Source of the DNA: Armatimonadota bacterium
GTDB taxonomy: Bacteria; Armatimonadota; Armatimonadia; Armatimonadales; Armatimonadaceae
Assembly: GCA_014381035.1 (NCBI GenBank)
Contig: JACMIS010000889.1
Span: 1 to 19,864 of the forward strand
Reading direction: 5' to 3'
DNA: 19,864 bases
Made by a program: the position numbers and the translations under genes. Below the pieces are notes generated by a model. It saw nothing but the letters and a program-made list of their open reading frames with translations. It was not told the DNA's origin and ran no database searches. Shown in pieces: positions 1 to 8,715 of this stretch. The first letter of the stretch is position 1; the number at the start of each line of letters is the position of its first letter.

Positions 1-699
1 CAATCCTCCTGTCTGTCGAACGTTCGCCAGATCGGTCTGGGCATCATGCAGTATGTTCAGGACTACGACGAACTGTATTTTCCGAGTGTCACAGAGCGAA
101 CCGCGCCCATAACCGTGGCAAACACGCCGGAGGCTCGTTTCATCTGGAGCATCCGCGGCAAGACGGACCCGTACATCAAAAGCCAGAACATTTTCCGTTG
201 CCCCTCGAATCCCGACGACTGGCCGACCCCCGTGTCGAGCAACTGGTGGTTCTCCGACTACGGCTTCAACCATAACGAAGCACTCCTGGTCGCGCCCCCG
301 GCAAACCAGGCGTGGGTAGACTTCTACGCGGACCCCAACACCACCGACGGCGGCAAAGATTTCGGCGTTTCTGATCAATACGGGTTGTCTGATATTGACA
401 GCCCCGCTAACTTCCTGCTCCTCGCCGATTCCGAACGGGCGAACGGCGGAGCGTCTCGCGGCGGCGTGTATCCGCAAAAGTATATGGGCGCGGTTCGTCC
501 CGCCCTGCTACCGCCCGCCGATGTGAACCTACAACAAGCCCGGATCGCCGCACGCCATATCAAAAACGGGTCACCCGTGTATCCCAAGGGCGGAGCCAAC
601 ATCGCTTACGCCGACGGCCACGCCAAGTTCGTCACCACCCCGGACAAGACCTGGCGTTCGTACACCGACAACGACTGGCGGCGACACCCGAAACCGTAA
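1..699 (+). CDS. Pseudopilin-like protein, DUF1559 / H-X9-DG family (5' end outside window)
   Basis: The reading frame is open from base 1. The first residues read QSSCLSNVRQIGLGIMQYVQ, the segment that follows the N-terminal pilin helix in DUF1559 pseudopilins of Armatimonadota and Planctomycetes. The ATG at base 46 is therefore internal, and the prepilin cleavage site and hydrophobic helix lie upstream of the window. The C-terminus carries GGANIAYADGHAKF, the conserved DGH end of the family. Here the His of the motif is separated from DG by 18 residues instead of 9, an insertion (NGSPVYPKG). These proteins are thought to be secreted, methylated pilin-like surface proteins with unknown specific roles. 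The next gene starts 18 bases downstream behind its own promoter-like box. The family call is solid; the function is not. Confidence 0.85.
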   Translation, partial: QSSCLSNVRQIGLGIMQYVQDYDELYFPSVTERTAPITVANTPEARFIWSIRGKTDPYIKSQNIFRCPSNPDDWPTPVSSNWWFSDYGFNHNEALLVAPPANQAWVDFYADPNTTDGGKDFGVSDQYGLSDIDSPANFLLLADSERANGGASRGGVYPQKYMGAVRPALLPPADVNLQQARIAARHIKNGSPVYPKGGANIAYADGHAKFVTTPDKTWRSYTDNDWRRHPKP

Positions 700-704
700 G
701 CGCG

Positions 705-710
705 TATACT
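705..710 (+). promoter_or_regulatory. -10 box TATACT, probable leaderless promoter of the binding-protein gene
   Basis: TATACT ends 7 nt before the ATG at 718, so initiation at the usual distance would fall on or next to the start codon. A GACA-containing hexamer at 681-686 (gcgaca) lies 18 nt upstream as a partial -35. No Shine-Dalgarno sequence precedes the ATG. Confidence 0.5.
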
Positions 711-717
711 ATCTTCC

Positions 718-1761
718 ATGACACGACAACAGTTCTTGGGGGCGGCAGTATTTTCCACCGCCCTTCTTTTCGCCGGATTATCGGGTTGCAAGCCCGGCGA
801 AGAAGCAGCCACCGGCAACACCGCCACAAAGCCGGTTGCGATCCGCCTCGCCTACTTCCCGAACGTCACCCACGCCCCCGCCATTATAGGGGTCGCGGAC
901 GGCACCTTCTCGAAAGCCGTCGCCGGGAAAGCCACCATCGAGCCAAAAGTTTTCCTGAACGGTCCGTCCGAGATGGAAGCGTTGCTTGCCCGCGAGGTGG
1001 ACATCGCCTATATCGGTCCGACGCCCGCGATCAACGTATTCATCAAAACCAAAGGCGACGCAGTGCGGATCGTTTCCGGGGCGGCTTCCGGGGGCGCGGT
1101 GCTGGTTGCCCGTGCCGATAGCGGGATCACGAAGCCCGAACAACTCGTCGGCAAGCGCATCGGGACCCCGCAAAAAGGCGGCACGCAGGATGTCGCGGCG
1201 CGGTACTACGTGACGCAGGTTTTGAAGCAGAAGCTTTCCGAGCAAGGCGGATCAACCCAGATCATACCGACCGATTCTCCGCAACTGGCGACACTGTTCG
1301 AGCAGAAAGCCCTCGATGCCGCGTGGATGCAGGAACCCTGGGGCGCACGCCTGATCGCCGAGCAGGGTGCGAAACTGATTCTAGAGGACCGCGACGAATG
1401 GCCCGGCAAACAGTACGCGACCACAGTGATCGTCGTACGTAACGACTTCCTGAAATCACACCCCGAACTGGTACGAAGTATCGTCGCCGCACACACCGAA
1501 ATCGCCGCCCGTATCGAAGCTGACAAAAAAGCCGCCGTCGCGCCGATCAACGCCGAGATCAAGCGTCTGACGACGCGCGGTTTGAAGGATACCATTATCG
1601 CCGACTCGCTGGAGCGAATTACGTTCACGAATGACTCCTATCCGGCGACCCTGCAAACGCAAGCAGACCGTTCGTTCTCCCTCGGATTTTTGGGGCGCAC
1701 GAAGCCGGACCTTACGGGTCTGGTGGACGCGTCGTTTTTGCCTGTCGCTGCCTCGCCATAA
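718..1761 (+). CDS. ABC transporter substrate-binding lipoprotein, SsuA/NMT1-THI5-like (nitrate/sulfonate/taurine type)
   Basis: This 347-residue protein begins with a lipoprotein signal peptide: a hydrophobic stretch ending in a lipobox LSGC with Cys24 as the lipidated residue. The mature part starts IRLAYFPNVTHAPAIIG and continues with a segment ending in DIAYIGPTPAINVF. That is the ligand-binding lobe pattern of the SsuA/TauA/NrtA family, which binds sulfonates, taurine, nitrate or thiamin precursors outside the membrane. Later segments (VGKRIGTPQKGGTQDVAARYY, ALDAAWMQEPWGARLI) fit the same family. The actual ligand cannot be told from sequence. No permease or ATPase gene lies beside it; the next gene is a sugar kinase 30 bases on. 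The start is the ATG right after the TATACT box. Confidence 0.85.
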   Translation: MTRQQFLGAAVFSTALLFAGLSGCKPGEEAATGNTATKPVAIRLAYFPNVTHAPAIIGVADGTFSKAVAGKATIEPKVFLNGPSEMEALLAREVDIAYIGPTPAINVFIKTKGDAVRIVSGAASGGAVLVARADSGITKPEQLVGKRIGTPQKGGTQDVAARYYVTQVLKQKLSEQGGSTQIIPTDSPQLATLFEQKALDAAWMQEPWGARLIAEQGAKLILEDRDEWPGKQYATTVIVVRNDFLKSHPELVRSIVAAHTEIAARIEADKKAAVAPINAEIKRLTTRGLKDTIIADSLERITFTNDSYPATLQTQADRSFSLGFLGRTKPDLTGLVDASFLPVAASP

Positions 1762-1791
1762 CCCCGTGTTTTCGCGGGAGGGCGTTTGACT

Positions 1792-2751
1792 ATGGGAACC
1801 GAACCTACTGCCATGAACCAAACAGACTGGCGCACGCGCCGCGTCGCGGGCATCGGCATCGTCGGACTGGATCATGTCGCCGTGACCGACCGATGGGAGC
1901 GCGACACGAAATCCACGGCGACACATTATTTCGAGCAGGTCGGCGGTCCGGTCCCGGTCGCGCTGATGGCAATGGCACGGCTGGGTCTGGACGAGTTGCC
2001 CCTTATAGCGGGATCGGTAGGAGAAGACGGGGCGGGCGAGAAAGTGCATTGGCTTCTATCCGGCGACGTCGATACCAGCCTGGTGTATTTGTATTTTTAC
2101 AACTGTAGCACTCCGCACTCGATTGTTGTGTTGAACATGAGTGACGGCACCCGCACGCTGACGAACTGGAATGACTCCTCATTACCGACTCTGACGCGGG
2201 AGCAGATCGGAGGTATGCGCGGTTGCGGGCTTCTCCATGTGGACGGACGGGACATCACCGCGATTCTTGAAACAGTAAGCCTATTGCGTGAGTATGAAAC
2301 CATAGTTTCACTGGACCTTGGCTCGTTCCGCGAGGAAAAGGCGCGGTTATTCCCGGAGTGTGACATCATCATTGCGTCAAAAGTAGCCAGCTCTGGTGCC
2401 TTCCCTGGATGCCCCGACGATCCTATCGAGCAGGCGAAACGTTTCCTTGCGCACGGTGCGACGGTCGCCGGAGTAACTCTCGGCGCGGACGGCGTGGTGA
2501 TCGGGTGCCGTGACGAGAACGGCGGCGAGCCGGTTCATTTGCCCGCCTTCAATGTCGAAAATGTCGTGGATACTTGCGGGGCGGGCGACCTGTTTCATGG
2601 CGCGTTTTTGTGGGCGTACCGGGAGGGAAAAAGTGTCATCGAATCGGCTACGTTCGCGCAAGCCGCCGTCGCGCTCCGTATCCAGTGCTACGGCAATGTC
2701 GCCGGGCAACCGACGCGCGAACAGGTGGAATCGTTTCTCGCGCAACAATAG
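1792..2751 (+). CDS. PfkB/ribokinase-family carbohydrate kinase
   Basis: This 319-residue cytoplasmic kinase probably phosphorylates a sugar or nucleoside hydroxyl using ATP. The C-terminal PfkB signature DTCGAGDLFHGAF is intact at residues 260-272, with Asp266 as the expected catalytic base and GAG forming the anion hole. The N-terminal half has the substrate-lid region (VGGPVPVALMAMARLG and IAGSVGEDGAG). The substrate is not recognisable. The ATG at 1792 is chosen because GGGAGGG at 1776-1782 lies 9 nt upstream; an in-frame TTG at 1786 would be too close to it. A 6-bp hairpin with a TTTT loop (1763-1778) reaches into the first Gs of that ribosome site and might moderate translation. It sits between a binding-protein gene and a beta-galactosidase gene on the same strand, which suggests carbohydrate metabolism. 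Confidence 0.85.
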   Translation: MGTEPTAMNQTDWRTRRVAGIGIVGLDHVAVTDRWERDTKSTATHYFEQVGGPVPVALMAMARLGLDELPLIAGSVGEDGAGEKVHWLLSGDVDTSLVYLYFYNCSTPHSIVVLNMSDGTRTLTNWNDSSLPTLTREQIGGMRGCGLLHVDGRDITAILETVSLLREYETIVSLDLGSFREEKARLFPECDIIIASKVASSGAFPGCPDDPIEQAKRFLAHGATVAGVTLGADGVVIGCRDENGGEPVHLPAFNVENVVDTCGAGDLFHGAFLWAYREGKSVIESATFAQAAVALRIQCYGNVAGQPTREQVESFLAQQ

Positions 2752-2792
2752 CGTCGGGGAACCCCCGTCGGTCAAAACCCCCGCAAGCCCGG

Positions 2793-2798
2793 TATACT
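2793..2798 (+). promoter_or_regulatory. -10 box TATACT, probable leaderless promoter of the beta-galactosidase gene
   Basis: TATACT ends 9 nt before the ATG at 2808, with no Shine-Dalgarno sequence between. The same hexamer occurs before the gene at 718. The -35 region is poor. An in-frame ATG at 2799 directly abuts the box and so would lie upstream of the expected transcript start. Confidence 0.5.
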
Positions 2799-2807
2799 AT
2801 GGCCACC

Positions 2808-5318
2808 ATGAGCGAAACCGTTTCTGCACCTTCCGTATCCTACAACTCCCGCACTTTTTTGATTGACGGCAAACCGGAGATCTTTCTTTCCGCGTGTATC
2901 CACTACTTCCGTGTCCCGCATGAACTCTGGGCGGACCGCATCGCGAAAGCGAAACGGGGCGGGATGAATACCGTCGAAACGTATGTCGCGTGGAACTTCC
3001 ATGAACCGGAGCCGGGCAAGTGGAACTGGAGCGGCGACGCCGATCTGGGCGACTTCCTTGCCGAGTGCGAACGGCAGGGGATGTACGTCATCGTGCGCCC
3101 CGGTCCGTATATCTGCGCCGAGTGGGATTTTGGCGGGTTCCCGTCGTGGCTGATCAATGTTCCCGGTCTCGAAACACGCCGTATGAACGCGCCGTATCTC
3201 GCCGCGACGGATGCCTACTTCGACGCCGTGACGCCGATCATTGCCAAACATCAATGGACGAACGGCGGCAATGTGATTCTGGTGCAGGTCGAGAACGAAT
3301 ACGAAAACCTGACGTGGACACGTGGCAAGGATATGATCGTGGACGATGAATATCAACACTACGTTCGTGACGGACTTTTGCGGCGCGGCATCACGGTCCC
3401 ACTTCTTTCCTGCGCGGGCTACTGTTCGGGGACTGTGGAAGGAGTCAATTCGCACAACCCCGGCGACCTGATGCCCAAACACCGCGAAACACATCCCGAC
3501 AAGCCGATCTTCAGCACCGAGTTCTGGACGGCGTGGTACGACGCGTGGGGGCAACCGCACCACACCCGGAGCGCGGAAGATATCGAATATGCCAGTCTGC
3601 GTTGTTTCGCCGAAGGGGCGTGCGGCTACAACTACTATGTGTATCACGGCGGTACTAATTTCGGGTACACACCGATGTATATTCAAACCACATCTTACGA
3701 TTATGATGCGCAGGTTTCCGAAACGGGACGACTGACCGAAAAATGGCGGGCGTCGAAGCGGGTCGCGCTCTGGGCGAAAACTTGGAAGCATATCCTTCTA
3801 CACGGCGAACACAAACGCGGTTTGAAAGGCAGTGACGGCTTGCGTGTTTCCGAGACGGCGACAAAACAGAACGGTGGGATTCTGTTCGTAGACAATCCGG
3901 ACAAGGAAAATGCCGTGACCGGGCATGTCGCACCGTACCTGCCCGAAGTCCGGTTAAAACCGCGCGAACTGTTCCCGTATGTGCATGATGCCCCGATCGG
4001 TGAACCGGTCGAGGGCGGCAAGTATCTCGCGTCCTATGTCGGTCTGGTCAAATCGGACGCGCCGGTTTTAACGGCACATATCCGCCCGTATCCGTTCGAG
4101 GGGGCGCGGGTGTATGTGTATGGCGAACCGGGAGAAACGAAAGAAGTGGTCCTGTTCCACGGTTCGGAGCGCGGGCAATCAGTAATGGTCACCTTCAGCG
4201 ACGCGCCGCTGGTATATCCGCTGGGACCGTCGCAGGTGGTCGCCCTGCCCGCGAACCTCGCCGGGCGCACGTTCTTTGCCGAGAACGGGGACAACGCGCC
4301 GGTGATCATCGGACCGGACGATGTGCGGGAGCATGGCGACGACTTTGCGACCGTGGAAGTCGCGCCGGGAAAGACGCATTCACTTTTCAGCCTTTCCACG
4401 GAAGGGGCGATCACGGAAATCAATATCGTCGCGCCGGACTTGGCCACCCCCCCTGTCCTTTCCGAATGGCGATCTGCCTTTGAACCAGATTATACCGCGC
4501 CGGATTTTGACGATTCCGGTTGGATCGAGATGAAGGAACCGACTTCGATGATCGCGCTTGGCAACGGCAATAATCCGTACGGCTGGTACCGCGCCGGGAT
4601 CGAATCGCCGGTTACCGCCTCCGGAACGTTGCATTTCGCCGCCTGCACCGACCGGTTGGTTTTATATGTCAACGGGGTGCGTGTCGGCGCGTCGGACATT
4701 CCGCCCGAGGACAACCACGCGGGCGTTCCCCATACCGCGACGTTCGAGATCGAGTTGACGGTAGGGCGCAATGTACTGGCGGTTCTCGCCGATAATCTGG
4801 GGTTGATCAAGGGCGATTGGCAGATCGGTAAGGGGCAGGAAAAGGAAAAGAAGGGCATCTACGGTCCGGTCACGCTGAACGTGCCGGGGGCTTGCTGGAT
4901 GATTGATGTGACGAAGTGGCGTTTTCAGGGGACGCTTTACGGAGAGCGCGAAGGCTGGATGGGAAAGGAAGGGAGCAGTCTGACACCTGAGGTCGAATGG
5001 CAACCGCTTACCTCCCCTGATTCCGCGCCGATACGCTGGTGCCGATCTACGTTCACTCTGGATAAGCCGGTAGATACGGCAACGCCACTGATGATCCGTC
5101 TTGATGGCATGGGCAAGGGGATCTTGTGGCTCAACGGGCGCAATCTCGGGCGGTTTTGGCAACCGGTCGGACCACAGGAGGTATATTATGCCCCGGAACC
5201 CTGGCTTCATATCGGCGAAAATATACTCGTGCTCGCGGAGACGGAAGGCAACGCCCCCGAGCACATCCGACTGGAATGGGACACGAGATCGGCGGCGGCG
5301 ATGCAAATCGCGCTGTAG
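2808..5318 (+). CDS. Beta-galactosidase, glycoside hydrolase family 35
   Basis: This 836-residue protein hydrolyses terminal beta-galactosides with retention of configuration. The N-terminal barrel shows the family hallmarks: YVAWNFHEPEPGKWNWSG, VIVRPGPYICAEWDFGGFP, the acid/base in VQVENEYE (Glu164), the nucleophile in IFSTEFWTAW (Glu238) and YHGGTNFGYT. After the barrel come beta-sandwich regions. A C-terminal galactose-binding-like jelly roll contains GKGILWLNGRNLGRFW, as in other GH35 enzymes. No signal peptide is visible, so it is probably cytoplasmic and acts on imported galactosides, or is exported by a route not seen here. The frame is open upstream to 2574 inside the kinase gene, but the family alignment begins just after 2808 and the -10 box lies at 2793. 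The next gene follows 15 bases after the stop. Confidence 0.95.
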   Translation: MSETVSAPSVSYNSRTFLIDGKPEIFLSACIHYFRVPHELWADRIAKAKRGGMNTVETYVAWNFHEPEPGKWNWSGDADLGDFLAECERQGMYVIVRPGPYICAEWDFGGFPSWLINVPGLETRRMNAPYLAATDAYFDAVTPIIAKHQWTNGGNVILVQVENEYENLTWTRGKDMIVDDEYQHYVRDGLLRRGITVPLLSCAGYCSGTVEGVNSHNPGDLMPKHRETHPDKPIFSTEFWTAWYDAWGQPHHTRSAEDIEYASLRCFAEGACGYNYYVYHGGTNFGYTPMYIQTTSYDYDAQVSETGRLTEKWRASKRVALWAKTWKHILLHGEHKRGLKGSDGLRVSETATKQNGGILFVDNPDKENAVTGHVAPYLPEVRLKPRELFPYVHDAPIGEPVEGGKYLASYVGLVKSDAPVLTAHIRPYPFEGARVYVYGEPGETKEVVLFHGSERGQSVMVTFSDAPLVYPLGPSQVVALPANLAGRTFFAENGDNAPVIIGPDDVREHGDDFATVEVAPGKTHSLFSLSTEGAITEINIVAPDLATPPVLSEWRSAFEPDYTAPDFDDSGWIEMKEPTSMIALGNGNNPYGWYRAGIESPVTASGTLHFAACTDRLVLYVNGVRVGASDIPPEDNHAGVPHTATFEIELTVGRNVLAVLADNLGLIKGDWQIGKGQEKEKKGIYGPVTLNVPGACWMIDVTKWRFQGTLYGEREGWMGKEGSSLTPEVEWQPLTSPDSAPIRWCRSTFTLDKPVDTATPLMIRLDGMGKGILWLNGRNLGRFWQPVGPQEVYYAPEPWLHIGENILVLAETEGNAPEHIRLEWDTRSAAAMQIAL

Positions 5319-5333
5319 TGAAGGAGCAAAACA

Positions 5334-6773
5334 ATGGAGTGGTACCAGGCTATTGTATGTGTTCTACAAAATGGGCATCGCTCCGTCCTGCTTACCCCAG
5401 GCGATGGACAAAGCGAGGATCGCTGGCAGCTCCCCGCGTTTTTTCCGGCGACGGAAGCGTACAACACTAATTTTCCCGCGACGAGCGAGGCGTTGCAACA
5501 GCAACTCGGGATAGCACGGGTGTGTATACGGTACGCCGTTCGATTGTCGAATGTCGGGTCGCCGCTCAATGTGTATGTTGCAGAGCCGTTGCGGGAGCGC
5601 ACGGCATCATCCGGTGATGGCTCCCGCTGGTTTTCGGTCGAGGATCTGTCTACCCTGCATTTTTCGTCGCCGATCCAGGGAGAACTACTCCTTGCGTGGC
5701 TCCGCGACATTGCCGGAAACGCGAACATCGATCTCCTTCCGTGGTGGCGAGAGGGTTGGATCGGAGAAGCCGAAAACCGAATCCACGTCATTCTGCGAAC
5801 CGACAAGCGAACGCGTCATCCCGATACCGAGCAGCTACGCGGCGCGTACACCTCTGCCGTTCTGCGCACAGAGACCGACAGGGAAACGGTCTATCTCAAA
5901 GCGGTCGCGCCGCCGTTTCAGCACGAAGCACGGTTGACGAAAGTCTTGAGTGCGGAGTACCCTGATCAACTCCCGGTTATATTGAACGCCAGCGAGATCG
6001 AGAATACACGCACGAACTGCCCGGAAATGCTGATGACCGATGTCGGGGGTGAACCGGTGGGTAGCCACTCCGCACTGTCTACCTGGACCGAGACCGTACA
6101 CCGATATGCCGTTATCCAATCCGATTCCGTCGGACGGATCGAGTCATTTCTGAAGTCGGGTTGCGTGGATTTGCGGGTTGCCACGCTTCGTAACCGCCTC
6201 TCCCGATTTCCATCCCGCTTGCAATCTGCGTTGAAAGGTTCGCCTGCCGGATTGACGGAAACGGAATGGGGTCGGCTCGATACGCTGTTGCCGCAGTTTC
6301 AGAAAGGATTGGAGCGACTTGCCGGGGTGGGGCTGCCGGACTGTCTGGAACATGGCGATCTGCATGTCGGCAATCTGCGCTGGATTTCGGCGAAGAAAAC
6401 TCCGGTGTTTCTGGATTGGTCGCATGCCTGTATCACGTTCCCGTTCTACGGGTACGGAACACTCCTGCTTGACGATGACTGGTTCGGACCCGATGCGCAA
6501 ACGGCGTCGGCACGGGTAGAGTGGGCATATCTTTCTCCATGGGCGGCATACGCGGGTGCGGAGAAGCTGGCGGGAGCGTTCGTGGTCTGGAAGCCGCTCC
6601 GTCATCTATTCATCGCCGAACGGCAAATCGAGATTATCGCTTCTTTTCAAACACTATGGGCGGATGCCAATCAGGGAGCAGGGACGCCGTGCGGGGACGC
6701 GCTTCGACAACTACAGTGGTGGCTACGCGATGCGGCACGGCAACTTCTCGCCGCGCATAAGAATTTTCACTGA
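5334..6773 (+). CDS. APH-type (aminoglycoside/choline kinase-fold) phosphotransferase with extra N-terminal domain
   Basis: This is a 479-residue protein. The C-terminal half carries the APH catalytic loop HGDLHVGN (His340, catalytic Asp342, Asn347) and the metal-binding Asp361 in VFLDWSHA, so it is a phosphotransferase or small-molecule kinase. The substrate is unknown, and resistance should not be assumed. The first 120 or so residues are not part of that fold. They look like a degenerate Nudix-type domain (IVCVLQNGHRSVLL, RWQLPAF, and a late WFSVEDL), but no Nudix box with its REUXEE glutamates is visible. The start is well supported by AAGGAG at 5321-5326, 7 nt before the ATG. It lies 15 bases after the beta-galactosidase gene and is probably co-transcribed with it. 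Its 3' end overlaps the convergent EamA gene by 7 bases. Confidence 0.75.
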   Translation: MEWYQAIVCVLQNGHRSVLLTPGDGQSEDRWQLPAFFPATEAYNTNFPATSEALQQQLGIARVCIRYAVRLSNVGSPLNVYVAEPLRERTASSGDGSRWFSVEDLSTLHFSSPIQGELLLAWLRDIAGNANIDLLPWWREGWIGEAENRIHVILRTDKRTRHPDTEQLRGAYTSAVLRTETDRETVYLKAVAPPFQHEARLTKVLSAEYPDQLPVILNASEIENTRTNCPEMLMTDVGGEPVGSHSALSTWTETVHRYAVIQSDSVGRIESFLKSGCVDLRVATLRNRLSRFPSRLQSALKGSPAGLTETEWGRLDTLLPQFQKGLERLAGVGLPDCLEHGDLHVGNLRWISAKKTPVFLDWSHACITFPFYGYGTLLLDDDWFGPDAQTASARVEWAYLSPWAAYAGAEKLAGAFVVWKPLRHLFIAERQIEIIASFQTLWADANQGAGTPCGDALRQLQWWLRDAARQLLAAHKNFH

Positions 6774-7702
6774 CGGTTCGGTCGCCGCAGAATCAGTCCC
6801 AGTCCGCACAGTACCAGCGTCCCGCCCGGAAGCAGTAGCCAGGAGGGAACCTCCTTCAATGCGATGGCGGCATAACTGGTGGCAAAAAAAGGTAAAAACA
6901 GGGCGACGGTCGCTGTCGTTACCGGCGGCAAACGGCGCGAAGCGAACGCGAACGCCAGAGTCGGTAGAACCGTTGTCACGAGTGCCAGCCCGGTGAAGAG
7001 CCACACGGTCGTCGGACTGAAAAGAGCCGGGGGAGGAACGGGTCGCAGAAAAAATAGCAACGGTAGTCCGATGAAAAACGCGACCAGAGAAAGGGCACGC
7101 GGCTCAATCGGACGTTCGCGCAACGTGTAACGGCGTTGGTACAGAGCGTATACCGCCGTGACAACGGCGGAGGCAAGAGCCAACAGGTTGCCCCAAAGGC
7201 GGTGCGGGAAAACATCCGGCACGCCCCCGACCGACTGTTTGAACAGGTTGGGTAGGACGATCAAGGTGACACCGGCAAGAGCGACGGCGGCTCCGAGAAT
7301 CTCGGTGGACGAAATCGGTTGGGCGCGGACACGGCGCGCCAATAGCACCCACAGTGGAGCTGTAGATGCACACAGGGCAATCTCGCTAATCGGCGCGAGG
7401 GTGAACGCGACCACGGCAAGCAGGTAATAAACGAATTGAAAGCCACCGGCAATCCATGTTTCTCGCAAACGGAGCGCGGGAAATATATCACGCTTAAATT
7501 GGCGGGGCTGAAATATAAGTAGTAGCGCGACGAGAAATACAAACGACGCGGCGAGCCGTCCGCCAAGCACCGCGAACGAAACGAAAGGAGCCGTCGCTGG
7601 CAACCGTTCCGCGAGAAGACGGACGAAGGAGCCTGCCGCGCCCCACGTAAGCATTGTTAAAATGGCAAGAAAAAGGGCGCGTCTTTCGGAAGTTTCCGGC
7701 AT
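6767..7702 (-). CDS. EamA/DMT-superfamily transporter
   Basis: This 311-residue protein has about ten hydrophobic segments arranged as two EamA repeats. The first begins FLAILTMLTWGAAGSFVRLL, and the second contains LWGNLLALASAVVTAVYALY. The family comprises inner-membrane exporters of amino acids and other metabolites in the drug/metabolite transporter superfamily; the substrate is not predictable here. The protein ends in a basic tail (LILRRPNRQ), as is usual. The start ATG at 7702 has no good Shine-Dalgarno sequence. A perfect palindrome with one central base, at 7701-7715, overlaps the start codon and could be an operator. It converges on the phosphotransferase gene with a 7-base overlap of the 3' ends. 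Confidence 0.88.
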   Translation of the reverse strand: MPETSERRALFLAILTMLTWGAAGSFVRLLAERLPATAPFVSFAVLGGRLAASFVFLVALLLIFQPRQFKRDIFPALRLRETWIAGGFQFVYYLLAVVAFTLAPISEIALCASTAPLWVLLARRVRAQPISSTEILGAAVALAGVTLIVLPNLFKQSVGGVPDVFPHRLWGNLLALASAVVTAVYALYQRRYTLRERPIEPRALSLVAFFIGLPLLFFLRPVPPPALFSPTTVWLFTGLALVTTVLPTLAFAFASRRLPPVTTATVALFLPFFATSYAAIALKEVPSWLLLPGGTLVLCGLGLILRRPNRQ

Positions 7703-7715
7703 AACGAATCGTTAT
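7701..7715. promoter_or_regulatory. 15-bp palindrome at the EamA gene start (possible operator)
   Basis: ATAACGA-A-TCGTTAT has two 7-bp arms around one base and overlaps the start codon of the EamA gene. One such palindrome is expected by chance in a window this size, so only its position makes it notable. Confidence 0.25.
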
Positions 7716-7755
7716 CCCATACTCCGAACAGACGCGCCACCGATTCCGGAAGCGA

Positions 7756-8715
7756 TTACTTGCTGATCTTGCGTCGGCGCACCAGGATGCCACCGAACGT
7801 CAGACCCGCCGCGAGTAACGCCATCGTGTTATTTTCCGGCACGATGGACGGTGCGGCGGCGATTCCCCGCACGACAATATTCGTGTTGTTGAACCGAAGA
7901 CGATTGTCAACGGCTGTCGGGGTTGCCGCACCGGTGGCGAGGTTTAACGAATACAGGCGCGAGACGTTGCCTTGCCCCTGTAATTGGAACACGCCGAAAG
8001 CGACACCGCTGCCGGAAATGTCGATCTCCTGGAAGCCGGTATTGCTCAGATCTATGCCGAGGGTGTTCACGAATTCAGCGGTGACGCCGCCATTCGGGGC
8101 GGCGATGGTGGAAAGACGATCGCCCGCACGATCAACGTTGAGCAGGGTGGTCGTAGTAAGCGGGTCGTTGTCGTTGTTGGTGTACGCGACGCCGATCGCC
8201 GGAATCCCTGTGCCCGTTAATGCGGTGTCCACGGTGGTCGCACCCGTCACCGGGTTCGTAACCCGGTAGTTACTATTATCACTACCAACGATACGCAAGG
8301 CGACCGGTCCGGTCGGGTTGAAGTCAATCGTGTACGTAACCGCGGTGCTGAACGAAGCGGTTAAGATGCGACCGTTCGACAGAAGACCACTCGTTGCGTC
8401 GACATCGTAAAGACGTCCGACGATAGTGGCGTCATCGCTATCCACCTGACCGACCGTCAAAACGGTGAGTGGCGTGCCGGGAATGGGACGGTAATCAATC
8501 GAGACCGCGTTTTCACCCGCCCCATCAAACCCGAATAATGCCGGGTTAGCCGAAATAAGGTTGGGGGTTGCACTGTCGAATGTGACCAGCGAGTTGGAGA
8601 TGGTCAAACCGACCAGCGGTTCCGCTCGCGATGAGGAGGTTACTCCGATTACGGTGGCAGTAGCCAGAAATGCGATCAGGCTAAATTTTAGTGCGGAAGT
8701 ATGTGTGAGCATCAT
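7756..8715 (-). CDS. DUF4394 domain protein with PEP-CTERM-like sorting tail
   Basis: This 319-residue exported protein has an N-terminal signal peptide (hydrophobic run LIAFLATATVIGVTSSSRA). A DUF4394-like domain fills most of the rest, with the recurring elements SIDYRPIPGTPL, IDFNPTGPVALRIVGSDN, GVAYTNND, TTTLLNVD and SRLYSLNLATGAAT. The C-terminus has the three-part layout of PEP-CTERM sorting signals: VPENNT, a hydrophobic helix, then RRRKISK. It should be anchored or released at the cell surface after exosortase processing. The tail resembles that of the protein encoded at 14329. The ATG at 8715 is preceded by AAGGA on the coding strand (8722-8726 in + coordinates), 6 nt away. The biological role of DUF4394 is not known. 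Confidence 0.82.
   Translation of the reverse strand: MMLTHTSALKFSLIAFLATATVIGVTSSSRAEPLVGLTISNSLVTFDSATPNLISANPALFGFDGAGENAVSIDYRPIPGTPLTVLTVGQVDSDDATIVGRLYDVDATSGLLSNGRILTASFSTAVTYTIDFNPTGPVALRIVGSDNSNYRVTNPVTGATTVDTALTGTGIPAIGVAYTNNDNDPLTTTTLLNVDRAGDRLSTIAAPNGGVTAEFVNTLGIDLSNTGFQEIDISGSGVAFGVFQLQGQGNVSRLYSLNLATGAATPTAVDNRLRFNNTNIVVRGIAAAPSIVPENNTMALLAAGLTFGGILVRRRKISK

Noticed and set aside
2753..2769. Hairpin CGGGG/CCCCG as terminator after the kinase gene
   Set aside because: Only 5 bp of stem and no T-run on either strand.
2574..2807. Upstream extension of the beta-galactosidase frame
   Set aside because: It lies largely within the kinase gene in another frame and has no family resemblance; the GH35 alignment starts after 2808.
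2772..3791. 339-codon minus-strand open frame
   Set aside because: Shadow of the beta-galactosidase gene, with no recognisable motif.
5334..6773. Antibiotic resistance gene (aminoglycoside phosphotransferase)
   Set aside because: Only the general APH kinase core is present; the fusion and context give no support for a resistance role.
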